A DNA stretch of 64,000 nucleotides, from positions 113,902 to 177,901 of the forward strand of contig NZ_QLYY01000016.1 of NCBI RefSeq assembly GCF_003350295.1, in the 5' to 3' direction. Under the pieces are notes generated by a model that did no database searches, was not told the DNA's origin, and saw only the letters and a program-made list of their open reading frames with translations. Shown here one piece after another: positions 25,325-34,610 of the stretch; position 1 is the first letter of the stretch, and every line of letters begins with the position of its first letter. Position numbers and translations under genes: made by a program. The DNA is from Vibrio tetraodonis (GTDB taxonomy: Bacteria > Pseudomonadota > Gammaproteobacteria > Enterobacterales > Vibrionaceae).

Positions 25325-27597
25325 TGGAGTATCAAATCCTCACTGTTGGAAACCCAAATAGTGGTAAGACGACATTATTTAATGGTTTGACTGGTTCAAA
25401 GCAACAAGTGGGTAATTGGGCAGGAGTGACGGTCGAAAAGAAAACGGGTCGATATACCCATTCGGGTGATGACTTTCTTCTAACCGATCTACCTGGTATT
25501 TATGCCCTTGATAGTGGTAATGATGGAAATAGTATCGACGAGTCGATTGCTTCCAGAGCTGTCCTGACGCATCCAACGGATTTAATCATTAATGTTGTAG
25601 ATGCAACTTGTTTAGAGCGCAGTTTGTACATGACGCTTCAACTTAGAGAGTTAGGAAGACCAATGCTGGTTGTCCTAAACAAGATGGATGCCCTAAAGCG
25701 TGAACGCCAAACCATAGATGTCAAAGCATTAGAAAAAATGCTCGGCTGTCCTGTTTTTGCTTTATCAGCAAATAATCGTAGTCAGGTTCAACGATTTAAA
25801 GAATGCTTACACAAAACCTTGGTTTTGGGAGTCGCTTTAGATGAATTGGATATTACCTATCCTGAAGAATTTGAAAGTGCTATCGATAGTCTTCAATCGA
25901 TATTTCGAGATCATGAGCATGCCTCTCCTAGAGCTTTATCAATTCGCGGACTGGAAAATGATCTATTAGTACTCAATGCTTTAGCTGCAGAAGATAGAGA
26001 TCGAGTTATTCAGGCTCAGAAAGCTTTAGAAATTGATATAGATTTATTGGTTGCTGATACCAAGTACACCTTTTTGCATCAGCAATGTAAGCGATTACGT
26101 AGAGCAGAAGGTAAGCTTAGCCATAGCTTTACTGAAAAAGTGGATAGTGTCATTCTCAACAAGTGGATTGGTGTTCCGTTCTTTTTTGTCATCATGTATT
26201 TGATGTTTATGTTTTCCATCAATATAGGCAGTGCTTTTATCGACTTCTTTGATATTGGCGTTGGGGCACTACTGGTTGATGGAGGTCACTATTTGTTGGA
26301 TGACCATTTACCCGTATGGCTAGTCACCTTGATTGCAGATGGTGTTGGTGGCGGTATTCAAACAGTGGCAACCTTTATTCCTGTTATTGCCTGCCTCTAT
26401 TTGTTCCTCGCGTTACTCGAGAGTTCGGGCTACATGTCTCGAGCTGCTTTTGTTTTGGATAAAGTGATGCAAAAGGTCGGGCTTCCTGGCAAAGCATTTG
26501 TACCTCTTGTGTTGGGCTTTGGTTGCAATGTACCAGCTATTATGGCAACGAGGACCTTAGACCAAGAACGTGAAAGAAAGCTCGCAGCCTCGATGGCACC
26601 CTTTATGTCGTGCGGTGCGCGTCTCCCAGTGTATGCGCTATTTGCTGCTGCCTTTTTTCCACAAAGTGGTCAAAATGTCGTGTTTGCTCTTTATCTTCTT
26701 GGTATTGCGGCAGCTGTGTTTACCGGCTTTATTCTCAAACGTACACTGTATCCTGGTTCAAGCGATAGCTTGATAATGGAGATGCCAGATTATGAACTCC
26801 CTACTGTACAAAATGTGTTGCTCAAAACATGGCAAAAGCTTAAACGGTTCGTTTTGGGGGCTGGAAAAACGATTGTAGTCGTTGTTACCATTTTAAGTTT
26901 TCTCAATTCGATAGGTATGGATGGTTCCTTTGGTAACCAAGACAGTGAGAAGTCAGTGTTGTCAAAAGTATCTCAAGCAGTGACCCCCATTTTTGCTCCT
27001 ATTGGCATCGAGAAAGATAATTGGCCAGCAACAGTAGGTATTATAACGGGGATCTTTGCTAAAGAAGCAGTGGTTGGTACGTTAAACAACCTATATGCTC
27101 CATCCGAAGAGGGTGAGGAAGAATTTGATTTGATTGCTAGCCTCAAAGAAGCTGTAATGTCGATACCTGAAAATTTAGCTGATTTGAGCTATTCCGATCC
27201 CCTTGGTATAGAAGTGGGGGATTTAACTGACAGCTCTGTTGTAGCTGAAGAGCAAGAGGTCGATGCGTCTATTTTTGGTAACCTTAACCAGCGTTTTGTA
27301 TCGAGTCATGCGGCTTTTGCCTACCTGATCTTTATTCTGCTTTACACGCCTTGTGTGGCCGCTATGGGGGCTTATGTTCGTGAGTTTGGACATAAATTTG
27401 CTCGCTTTATCGCCCTGTGGACTATGGGGCTAGCCTATGGTGGTGCAGCGCTTTATTACCAAGCAACGCATTTTTCACAGGCTCCTTTATCCAGTTCAAT
27501 ATGGATTAGCAGCATATTGTTGGTGTGTGCTTTAACTTATCGAGCCTTAAAATTGGCCGGAAAAAAGCAGCAAACATTGGAGGCGCAGGTAGTATGA
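25324..27597 (+). CDS. feoB: Ferrous iron transporter FeoB
   Basis: FeoB is the GTPase-coupled inner-membrane Fe2+ transporter. The N-terminal G domain of this 757 aa protein has G1 GNPNSGKTT (about 8-16), G3 DLPG and G4 NKMD. It is followed by a helical GDI-like domain and a membrane part with Gate motifs (GFGCNVPAIMATR and CGARLPVYALF, each with a conserved Cys). The length is typical of the gammaproteobacterial type. FeoC starts inside its stop codon (ATGA), so all three feo genes are coupled. Confidence 0.96.
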   Translation: MEYQILTVGNPNSGKTTLFNGLTGSKQQVGNWAGVTVEKKTGRYTHSGDDFLLTDLPGIYALDSGNDGNSIDESIASRAVLTHPTDLIINVVDATCLERSLYMTLQLRELGRPMLVVLNKMDALKRERQTIDVKALEKMLGCPVFALSANNRSQVQRFKECLHKTLVLGVALDELDITYPEEFESAIDSLQSIFRDHEHASPRALSIRGLENDLLVLNALAAEDRDRVIQAQKALEIDIDLLVADTKYTFLHQQCKRLRRAEGKLSHSFTEKVDSVILNKWIGVPFFFVIMYLMFMFSINIGSAFIDFFDIGVGALLVDGGHYLLDDHLPVWLVTLIADGVGGGIQTVATFIPVIACLYLFLALLESSGYMSRAAFVLDKVMQKVGLPGKAFVPLVLGFGCNVPAIMATRTLDQERERKLAASMAPFMSCGARLPVYALFAAAFFPQSGQNVVFALYLLGIAAAVFTGFILKRTLYPGSSDSLIMEMPDYELPTVQNVLLKTWQKLKRFVLGAGKTIVVVVTILSFLNSIGMDGSFGNQDSEKSVLSKVSQAVTPIFAPIGIEKDNWPATVGIITGIFAKEAVVGTLNNLYAPSEEGEEEFDLIASLKEAVMSIPENLADLSYSDPLGIEVGDLTDSSVVAEEQEVDASIFGNLNQRFVSSHAAFAYLIFILLYTPCVAAMGAYVREFGHKFARFIALWTMGLAYGGAALYYQATHFSQAPLSSSIWISSILLVCALTYRALKLAGKKQQTLEAQVV

Positions 27598-27824
27598 TTT
27601 TACAAGCACTCAAGTCATATATTGCAGAACAAGGTTGTGTAAGTCAGAAAGCCCTTGCTAAGAAGTTTGCCATGAGTGAAGACGGTGTTGACGCCATGCT
27701 GCAAGTTTGGATTAGAAAAGGCGTCGTTTCTCGATTAGTCGATACCAATAGCGCTAAAAAAATAACCCGAGTTAGGTATTCCGTAATTGGTACAAGTGGT
27801 TTGTCGCTTACGGTAACAATGTAA
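27594..27824 (+). CDS. feoC: FeoC-like protein
   Basis: This is a 76 aa winged-helix protein (MILQALKSYIAEQGCVSQKALAKKF). FeoC is part of the Vibrio Feo complex and has been reported to interact with FeoB. The DNA-binding-like fold is visible as an HTH (VSQKALAKKFAMSEDGVDAML). It lacks the clustered cysteines found in enterobacterial FeoC; only one Cys is present, which is usual for Vibrio. Start chosen at the ATGA overlap with feoB. Confidence 0.88.
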   Translation: MILQALKSYIAEQGCVSQKALAKKFAMSEDGVDAMLQVWIRKGVVSRLVDTNSAKKITRVRYSVIGTSGLSLTVTM

Positions 27825-27852
27825 AAAATCCGCTGGTAAACAGCGGCTTTTT
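27824..27852. terminator. Bidirectional terminator between feoC and the HIT gene
   Basis: CCGCTG-GTAAA-CAGCGG is flanked by an A-run on the left and CTTTTTT on the right, so it can end both the feoABC transcript and the convergent HIT-gene transcript. Confidence 0.88.
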
Positions 27853-28280
27853 TAATCTTTTTTAAATAACTTACTCAGTGATAAAACATTCTGAATTTTA
27901 GCCAGCATTGCTTTTTGTTCACTCTCACAGCGTATCTTTCCTTCTGTGTTGCCCCATATTGGTCCAGGCCATGCAACATCTGTTTTATAGCGTGCGATAT
28001 GATGAACGTGCAGCTGAGAGACTATATTGCCTAGTGCGCCCAGGTTGAGTTTGTCAGGTTGAAAAGTAGCCTCTAATGCTTGACTTACCGTTTGAGATTC
28101 AAGCAGAAATTGCTGTTGATCTTGGATGGGTAAGTGGTGTAATTCTTTGGCATTTTCTCTCTTCGGTACAAGAATGACCCATGGAACCGCTTGATCTTTA
28201 TGCAGCAGAGCTATGGATAAAGGAAAGTGGCCAATAACATCGGTATCTTGGACAAGTTGTGGATGCAGCTCAAAGCTCAT
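27852..28280 (-). CDS. HIT domain protein
   Basis: This 142 aa protein of the histidine-triad superfamily belongs to a group of small nucleotide hydrolases and transferases. The signature region reads SQLHVHHIARYKTD, that is H-V-H-H-I, so the third canonical His of HxHxH is displaced by one position. The substrate is unknown. The ATG at 28280 (MSFELHPQL) is preferred over the longer frame starting at 28331, whose extension is not family-like. It lies 87 bp downstream of argS and may share its transcript. Confidence 0.85.
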   Translation of the reverse strand: MSFELHPQLVQDTDVIGHFPLSIALLHKDQAVPWVILVPKRENAKELHHLPIQDQQQFLLESQTVSQALEATFQPDKLNLGALGNIVSQLHVHHIARYKTDVAWPGPIWGNTEGKIRCESEQKAMLAKIQNVLSLSKLFKKD

Positions 28281-28367
28281 AATGAAATCCTTGCTATCTG
28301 TATACGTGCGATAAAATAAAGGTTGATGCATGACATCAACCTTTGTAAATACGCGATCGTTTTATGT

Positions 28368-30101
28368 TTACATGCGATCTAAAGTTTCAATTCCCAGTAG
28401 AGATAGACCTTGCTTGATCGTCTTAGCTGTCAATGCAGCTAGCTTGAGGCGATTTTGCTTAATGGAGTCATCCTCTGCATTAAGAATTGGGCATGCTTCA
28501 TAGAAGCTAGAAAACTGTCCTGCTAGTTCGAATAGATAGCTACATAAAATGTGAGGTTGACCTTCACGTGCTACAGAGTGAACGGCTTCTTCAAATTGAA
28601 GCAACTTAGCAATTAATCCCTTTTCTTTTTCATCTGTTATCTTAATGTCTCCTGATAGAGAGTCCATTGAGATACCTGCTTTAGCAAAGATAGAAGCTAC
28701 TCGAGTATAGGCATATTGCATATAAGGTGCCGTATTACCTTCAAAGGCCAGCATATTGTCCCAGTCAAATACATAATCTGTCGTACGGTGCTTAGATAGA
28801 TCGGCGTATTTTACGGCTGCCATAGCGACTGTGTTGGCAATTTTCTGTTTCTCTATGGTATCAAGTTCAGGGTTTTTAGACTCGATTAGTTTGATAGCAC
28901 GCTCTTCTGCTTCATCTAGCAGATCAGCTAAACGAACCGTACCGCCTGCACGAGTTTTAAATGGGCGGCCATCTTTGCCTAACATCATACCAAATGCATG
29001 GTGTTCTAAGGAGACGCTTTCAGGAATATAGCCAGCTTTGCGTACTATGGTCCAAGCTTGCATTAAATGCTGGTGCTGACGAGAGTCAATAAAGTACAGT
29101 ACGCGGTCTGCACCTAGAGTCTCGTAACGATATTTAGCACAGGCAATGTCTGTAGTCGTGTAGAGGAAGCCGCCATCGCGCTTTTGGATGATAACGCCCA
29201 TTGGCTCACCATCTTTATTTTTGTATTCGTCCAGAAATACAACTTGAGCTCCATCGTCTTCTTGAGACAGTCCTTTATCTTTTAAGTCAGCAACGATACT
29301 GGTAAGCATATTGTTGTACATGCTTTCGCCCATCACATCATTTCGAGTTAAGGACACATTGAGACGATCATAATTTCGCTGGTTTTGAATCATGGTAATG
29401 TCTACCAGCTTCTTCCACATTTCAGCACAATACTCGTCACCACTTTGAAGTTTGACCACATAGCTGCGTGCTTTTTCTGCAAATTCTTCATCTTCATCGT
29501 AGAGTTTTTTTGACTCACGGTAGAACGCTTCAAGGTCGGACAATTCCATCGAGACTTCACCGGACTCTTTTTGAACTCGCTCAAGGTTTGCGATCAACAT
29601 GCCAAACTGGGTGCCCCAATCTCCAATATGATTGGCACGAATAACCTTGTGGCCAAGGAACTCGAGTGTGCGAACTACAGCATCACCAATAATGGTTGAT
29701 CGCAAGTGTCCAACGTGCATCTCTTTTGCCACATTTGGCGCAGAATAATCTGCGACAATTGTTTTTGCTTCCTCAGTGGTCACCCCAAGGCGAGAGTCTG
29801 AAAGTGCTTGTTGTGCCTTTTGAGCTAAGAACTCTTCACTAAGAAAGATGTTAATAAACCCCGGACCTGCTATTTCGGTCTTGCTTGCTATGCCGTCAAG
29901 ATCCAAGACATCTAACACTTTCTGGGCGAACTCTCTTGGGTTAGCGCCTAACTTTTTAGCCACGCCCATTACACCATTTGCTTGGTAATCACCAAACTGA
30001 GGTTTGGCTGATTGACGAACAGCGGCGGGGCTGCCTGCTGGTGCACCAGCTGCTTCTAAAGCCTGAGAGACTTTTTGGTTGATAAGTGCTTGGATATTCA
30101 C
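28368..30101 (-). CDS. argS: Arginyl-tRNA synthetase
   Basis: ArgRS charges tRNA-Arg. The 577 aa class I synthetase has the HIGH-type motif HVGH at about 129-132 ([16 protein letters not shown]). It has no classical KMSKS, as usual in this enzyme, and a DALR anticodon-binding domain ends in [12 protein letters not shown]. The likely start is the GTG at 30101, which has GAAGGAA five bases upstream and gives the family start [18 protein letters not shown] at 30116 in the same frame would include the ribosome site in the gene. Confidence 0.96.
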   Translation of the reverse strand: MNIQALINQKVSQALEAAGAPAGSPAAVRQSAKPQFGDYQANGVMGVAKKLGANPREFAQKVLDVLDLDGIASKTEIAGPGFINIFLSEEFLAQKAQQALSDSRLGVTTEEAKTIVADYSAPNVAKEMHVGHLRSTIIGDAVVRTLEFLGHKVIRANHIGDWGTQFGMLIANLERVQKESGEVSMELSDLEAFYRESKKLYDEDEEFAEKARSYVVKLQSGDEYCAEMWKKLVDITMIQNQRNYDRLNVSLTRNDVMGESMYNNMLTSIVADLKDKGLSQEDDGAQVVFLDEYKNKDGEPMGVIIQKRDGGFLYTTTDIACAKYRYETLGADRVLYFIDSRQHQHLMQAWTIVRKAGYIPESVSLEHHAFGMMLGKDGRPFKTRAGGTVRLADLLDEAEERAIKLIESKNPELDTIEKQKIANTVAMAAVKYADLSKHRTTDYVFDWDNMLAFEGNTAPYMQYAYTRVASIFAKAGISMDSLSGDIKITDEKEKGLIAKLLQFEEAVHSVAREGQPHILCSYLFELAGQFSSFYEACPILNAEDDSIKQNRLKLAALTAKTIKQGLSLLGIETLDRM

Positions 30102-30344
30102 GTATGTTTCCTTCAATTCTCGAGAATTGCTTAGATATACATTGAGAGCTTCAATTCATCACCATGGTTTGCTTTTCAGCATCAAAAAAGGTGGGAAGAA
30201 TGCATATCTTAATTAAGTTGATAAATTGTCGCACATAATACCAATTTTATTGGCTCTCACATAGAGAGTGTTCTAGGAAATTTTCTACTTTTGGTTACTC
30301 ACTTGGTAGTATTGTGTAGAAATCAATATATTGGATGGATAAAA

Positions 30345-30944
30345 ATGTCGCGAAGATTGCTCGATGCTGAGCTTATGCCTTGGCAAATGAAAGCGAAGCT
30401 TGATGTGTTTATGCAAAATATTCAGTCTCTCGGGGAGCGAATAAAGGTCGATTTACAGGCATTACAAGCCGATCATGTTGCTCTGCGTATAAACGATGAA
30501 GAGCTGGCAAAATTGGCGCATAAGGAATGGTTAAAGGAAGGGCTTGAGTGTTCTAATGCTATGATAAATGGTCGGCCAATTATCGTGATTGAGCTTACCA
30601 GGCCGCTTAGGGTTTCAAATTGGTCTATTGATTGCCTTGAGCTCCCTTATCCAGTGCAGGGGAAAATGTATCCAACTCAAAGTTGGGAGCACGTTGAATT
30701 TGTTATTCCATCTTTGGCCAAAACGGCCGAAGAATATCTAGATGACGTAAAACGTCAGTACCCAAGTTTAGCACATCAATGGGATAAGCTTGGTGAGCAA
30801 GGAGTGGATGTTAAGCTATCCAGTCCCAAGGGAGAAGGAGAGCGCCTGAGTAACCCAACGATAGCTTTTAAACATCAAGGTATTTGCATTAAGTTTCATC
30901 CGCACAGTTTGAAAGCCATTATTGAGTCAGAACATCTAGCCTAA
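30345..30944 (+). CDS. yecM: YecM family VOC-fold protein
   Basis: This is a 199 aa relative of E. coli YecM, a vicinal-oxygen-chelate fold protein suggested to be metal-binding, with no proven function. Recognisable family blocks are LQADHVALRIND, NMINGRPIIV-like (AMINGRPIIVIEL), WEHVEFVIP, SSPKGEGERLSNPT and IKFHPHSLKAI. The ATG at 30345 follows GGATGGAT. It is divergent from argS, the same neighbourhood as in E. coli, and its last 9 bp overlap the convergent peptidase gene. Confidence 0.88.
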   Translation: MSRRLLDAELMPWQMKAKLDVFMQNIQSLGERIKVDLQALQADHVALRINDEELAKLAHKEWLKEGLECSNAMINGRPIIVIELTRPLRVSNWSIDCLELPYPVQGKMYPTQSWEHVEFVIPSLAKTAEEYLDDVKRQYPSLAHQWDKLGEQGVDVKLSSPKGEGERLSNPTIAFKHQGICIKFHPHSLKAIIESEHLA

Positions 30945-33710
30945 ATCTGTGTCTTTTGGTCGGAGTTGAAATTCTTCTACTGAACCGATTTCAACTCCAA
31001 CATCGAGTGGGTCAGAAGCATGGTGCGAGTTTCCTTTGGCATGCATAATCAGGCGGTTCGCCGTTCTTGGCTTTAGCTCGTTAACCACAAAGCGAATCAT
31101 ATCCGCTCGGGTGAGCTTTTTAAGCTCGTCAAGAACACGATCTTTGTGATTAAAACTATAGTCCTTGTTGCCAATAGCAACCCAAAGCCTTTGCGCTCGA
31201 CTTTTAAGTGTGGTGTCTGGCGCTGCAATTTGACTCCAAAGGCCTCGTTTACTGCTATGCCACTGATAATCATTTAGCTCTAGCAAAACCATATAAAAGG
31301 CATTTAGGAACTCGTCGATTGAGCTAATCAGTTCAGCAGGCGCAGCTTTGGGCGATTGAACGTAAAGAACCAGGCCGGGATGGCGATTAAGCGGCAAGTT
31401 TCCTGTTCCCACCATGTAGCCCAGTTGCTGCTTAGTGCGTATTTCATGAAAAAAGGTTGCTGACATGAGATGGTTTGCCAATAAATACAGAGCGGTATTT
31501 CTCGGCTCAATATCCTCGCATTGATAATATACAACTATCGCAGAATCTTCTTGATTTGATTCAAGAGAGCGTCGCAAAGAGCCATTTTTTCCAAGCATTA
31601 TCAGCGGCCTTAATGACTCTTCATAGCTTTGGTTTTGAACTCTCAGAGCATCTTTAAGTGTGTCACTTAGCTGAATGGCATCAGAACGTGTCCAGTCGCC
31701 ATAGACAAACATTTCGACATGCAGTTTTTCGAGGATAGATGCGACAAACTCGTCCAATTCACTCACATCAAGATCTTCTAGCGCTTGCAGTAAGTCAGCG
31801 TAGGGAGGGTTATTGGGCTGCAGCATGCCTGTCATCGCATTAAATAGTTGAGAAATAGGTTTGTCGTGAGCAGCATTCTTCCAATTTCTGATCAACTGTT
31901 GCTTGATGGTATCAAAGCGTTCAGCATTGAATTCTCTGCTTGAAAAACGCTCTAGAATCATGGTCATCAATTCAGGTTGTTTCTTGCTAAAACCAGACAA
32001 AGTGAGGGTTACGCCACCTTGGTGTGAGTACATGTTATAACTCATGCCAGCAATTTCTGCTGGGTAAGTCTTTTTGGCTAGAGAGTCGAGAAACATTTCC
32101 ACGCAAATTCTAGTTTTTACAATGTTCTTTACATTTGCTACGGCATGCGGGCTATCAATAGCAACAAAAATGACTCCTTTTGGTACGCGAAATTCACTGT
32201 CTTGAAGGTGCCACAATTTGAAGCCTGGTAAATCTTGCACCACTTCAGGAAATGATGAGTGTTTTTCGACAGTTTTAGGGTCTAAGTCATAGCAAATGAA
32301 TGGGTTTTTATCGGGCAGGGTAAAATTCAGGTCGCTTTGCGTTAAAAAGTGTGATTTTTGCTGTTGAGTAAATGGGGTGACGCAGTATGGCGTATCATAC
32401 CACTTGGCTTTCCTATCATACTTGTAGCCTTTGGCAACCAATGTGACTCGCAAGTTATCTATGCTCAAATAGTCAAATAGATGTTTTAGCAGCACTTGGT
32501 CGTAATTATTCATCACATAGTCTCCGTAGACTATGTCCTCAGGTAAGTAATGCTGCATATTAACGACTAAGTGGCTGACTAAATCGACAGGCCGAGTGGG
32601 CTCTTGGAAGCGGAAGGCTGATTCTAAAACTGCTTGTTTTTCTATGTAGCGCCACTGGTCAAAACCTTCCCGCTCGATCAAGTTTAAATATGAGAAAAGC
32701 GCTCGAACAATGTCTTCAACATACTCCAAACCGGTATGAGTTAGGTTGCAGCTAACGGTAAACTCACGGTAATTACTACCGCTGGTTCCACCTCCTGCCG
32801 AAAGTGAAGTGATCCAGCCTCTGTCCTTCAACACCTGCATTAAGCTGCCTTCACCTTCATAGCCAAGTAAATGGGCAAAGTAGGACATAGGTTTTTGCCG
32901 ATAATATTTATCAAGGCTTGGCAAAGGAAAGGATAAGATAAGTTTGCGAATTTCTTTTACTGGTTCGATATGGACCATAATTGCGGTTGAATTATCGTCC
33001 AAGTAAGGCGTTTCAAGAGATTTATTTGCAAGGCTACGGTTTGGAATCGATGAAAACGTTTCGCTGACCCATTGTTCCAATTCATCCAGTGATTGTGGGC
33101 CAATCACAGCGAGTGTCATTAGGTCCGAGGAATATTTCTGGTAATGAAAATCGACGACTTCCTCTCGGATTGATTGCCCATTTCGATCACCTAGCGTCTC
33201 ATGATTACCTACTGAAAATTTAGCGAAGGGATGTTTGGGGTTAACGAGTTCTTTGTGAACTTGGTAGAGTCGCCTCGAATCATCATTGAGTTTGAGCTTA
33301 AACTCTGAGTCAACAGCTTCACGTTCTTTATCGAGAGCTTCAGCGTTAAATAAAGGCGAGATGAAAAACTGACTAAATCTATCAAGGCACTTATGAAATG
33401 CAGAAGGCATAACGTCAAAAAAGAAGCAAGTATGCTCTGCGCCTGTCCATGCATTATTACTGCCGCCATGTTGATTGGTATAGTTTTGAAATTCTCCAAT
33501 TTTGGGGTATTTCTCTGTACCCAAAAATAGCATATGTTCTAAATAGTGAGCCATTCCCTGACGATCATCAGGATCATCAAAATGCCCTACATTGATGGCT
33601 AATGCTGCTGCGGACTTCTGTGCATTAACATCTTGAATAAACAATACTCTAAGCCCGTTGTCCAACGTTGAATAGCGATATTGGTTGGTATCATTGGGGC
33701 TTAAATGCAC
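30936..33710 (-). CDS. Insulinase-family (M16) zinc peptidase, protease III type
   Basis: The 924 aa protein is a pitrilysin relative with the inverted zinc motif HxxEH at 55-59 (HYLEH) and a downstream Glu in EREAVDSEF. It has the four-domain M16A layout; the N-terminal half is the active one. There is no signal peptide, so it should be cytoplasmic, unlike periplasmic E. coli Ptr. Pitrilysin-type enzymes degrade peptides below about 7 kDa. It stands alone, convergent with yecM and divergent from sixA across 277 bp. Confidence 0.92.
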   Translation of the reverse strand: MHLSPNDTNQYRYSTLDNGLRVLFIQDVNAQKSAAALAINVGHFDDPDDRQGMAHYLEHMLFLGTEKYPKIGEFQNYTNQHGGSNNAWTGAEHTCFFFDVMPSAFHKCLDRFSQFFISPLFNAEALDKEREAVDSEFKLKLNDDSRRLYQVHKELVNPKHPFAKFSVGNHETLGDRNGQSIREEVVDFHYQKYSSDLMTLAVIGPQSLDELEQWVSETFSSIPNRSLANKSLETPYLDDNSTAIMVHIEPVKEIRKLILSFPLPSLDKYYRQKPMSYFAHLLGYEGEGSLMQVLKDRGWITSLSAGGGTSGSNYREFTVSCNLTHTGLEYVEDIVRALFSYLNLIEREGFDQWRYIEKQAVLESAFRFQEPTRPVDLVSHLVVNMQHYLPEDIVYGDYVMNNYDQVLLKHLFDYLSIDNLRVTLVAKGYKYDRKAKWYDTPYCVTPFTQQQKSHFLTQSDLNFTLPDKNPFICYDLDPKTVEKHSSFPEVVQDLPGFKLWHLQDSEFRVPKGVIFVAIDSPHAVANVKNIVKTRICVEMFLDSLAKKTYPAEIAGMSYNMYSHQGGVTLTLSGFSKKQPELMTMILERFSSREFNAERFDTIKQQLIRNWKNAAHDKPISQLFNAMTGMLQPNNPPYADLLQALEDLDVSELDEFVASILEKLHVEMFVYGDWTRSDAIQLSDTLKDALRVQNQSYEESLRPLIMLGKNGSLRRSLESNQEDSAIVVYYQCEDIEPRNTALYLLANHLMSATFFHEIRTKQQLGYMVGTGNLPLNRHPGLVLYVQSPKAAPAELISSIDEFLNAFYMVLLELNDYQWHSSKRGLWSQIAAPDTTLKSRAQRLWVAIGNKDYSFNHKDRVLDELKKLTRADMIRFVVNELKPRTANRLIMHAKGNSHHASDPLDVGVEIGSVEEFQLRPKDTDLG

Positions 33711-33904
33711 AAGAAGTTCTCCGTCTTATGTTTACGTATATAGTGTCGCCATCGACGAATATTGAGATGAAAGGTGTCCACGAACAGCAGTTAAATGGAC
33801 ACGAGCACAAGCAAATTCTTTCCTACCACATATAAGCATACACAATTTCTTAATCTATACATCAAGAATGTTAAGAAAGTCTAAGTCCTGAGCTATGTGC
33901 TTGA

Positions 33905-33910
33905 TATAAT
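33905..33910 (+). promoter_or_regulatory. Possible -10 element upstream of sixA
   Basis: A perfect TATAAT lies 78 bp before the sixA start in the 277 bp divergent region; the -35 at the proper distance is poor. I see nothing else clear in this gap. Confidence 0.35.
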
Positions 33911-33987
33911 TATCGGCCATTTAAGACATGTGTGTCACTATTACTAAATAGGCTCTATCCAAACAATCTTGCTAACAGGAACAACGA

Positions 33988-34467
33988 ATGAAAATACTGA
34001 TCATGCGTCATGGTGAAGCTGAACACTATGCCGATACAGACGCAGAACGAGCCTTAACAGAGAAAGGCAAAAGAGACTCAGTCAATACTGCTCAGTTGTG
34101 CGTAAATAACGGTTATGGTCATTTAGATATGGTCTTGGTTAGCCCCTATTTGAGAGCGCAGCAAACTTGGCAAGCAATAGCATCACATTTTGATACTAAA
34201 CAGGTTAAAGTTTGTGATGATATAACGCCGTATGGTGATGCACGACGTGTTAGTGATTATATTGCTGCCGTTGCGGAAGTAGAGAAGCCTAAGTCTATTC
34301 TGATGGTATCCCATTTGCCCCTGGTAGGATATTTGACTTCCGAGTTTGTACCAAATATCAACCCGCCCATGTTTCCCACATCAGGCATGGCTTGTGTTGA
34401 GTATGATGCCACTAGTGGTCGTGGTGAGCTGGTTCTTAATATCCACCCTGAGATAAACGCCTTTTGA
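33988..34467 (+). CDS. sixA: Phosphohistidine phosphatase SixA
   Basis: SixA removes phosphate from histidine in phosphorelay or nitrogen-PTS proteins. The 159 aa histidine-phosphatase fold has the RHG motif with His8 (MKILIMRHGEAEH) and the second catalytic His in MVSHLPLVGYL. It sits just ahead of the flagellar cluster but is probably a separate unit, since a sigma-54-type promoter lies between it and flhA. Confidence 0.93.
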   Translation: MKILIMRHGEAEHYADTDAERALTEKGKRDSVNTAQLCVNNGYGHLDMVLVSPYLRAQQTWQAIASHFDTKQVKVCDDITPYGDARRVSDYIAAVAEVEKPKSILMVSHLPLVGYLTSEFVPNINPPMFPTSGMACVEYDATSGRGELVLNIHPEINAF

Positions 34468-34546
34468 ACTTAGTTAGTCGATAATTATTAAATATTTGGC
34501 TACCTTAGCCGCATTAGAAAGTAAGCCATAAAATTGACACTTTATC

Positions 34547-34562
34547 TGGACTAATATTTGCA
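34547..34562 (+). promoter_or_regulatory. Sigma-54 promoter candidate for the flhA operon
   Basis: TGGACTAATATTTGCA has the -24 GG and -12 GC at exactly 12 bp spacing, matching TGGC-C-N5-TTGCA except one base of the -24 element. It lies 49 bp before flhA. In Vibrio, flhA-type early flagellar operons are driven by sigma-54 with FlrA, which agrees. Confidence 0.65.
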
Positions 34563-34610
34563 TTCTCATCCAAGTCTTTCAATTTGGGTTGAATCATTCC
34601 GTCTATCGCC

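Noticed and set aside
34496..34514. TTGGCTACCTTAGCCGCAT upstream of flhA as a sigma-54 promoter
   Set aside because: The GG and GC elements are not 12 bp apart; the sequence at 34547-34562 has the correct spacing.
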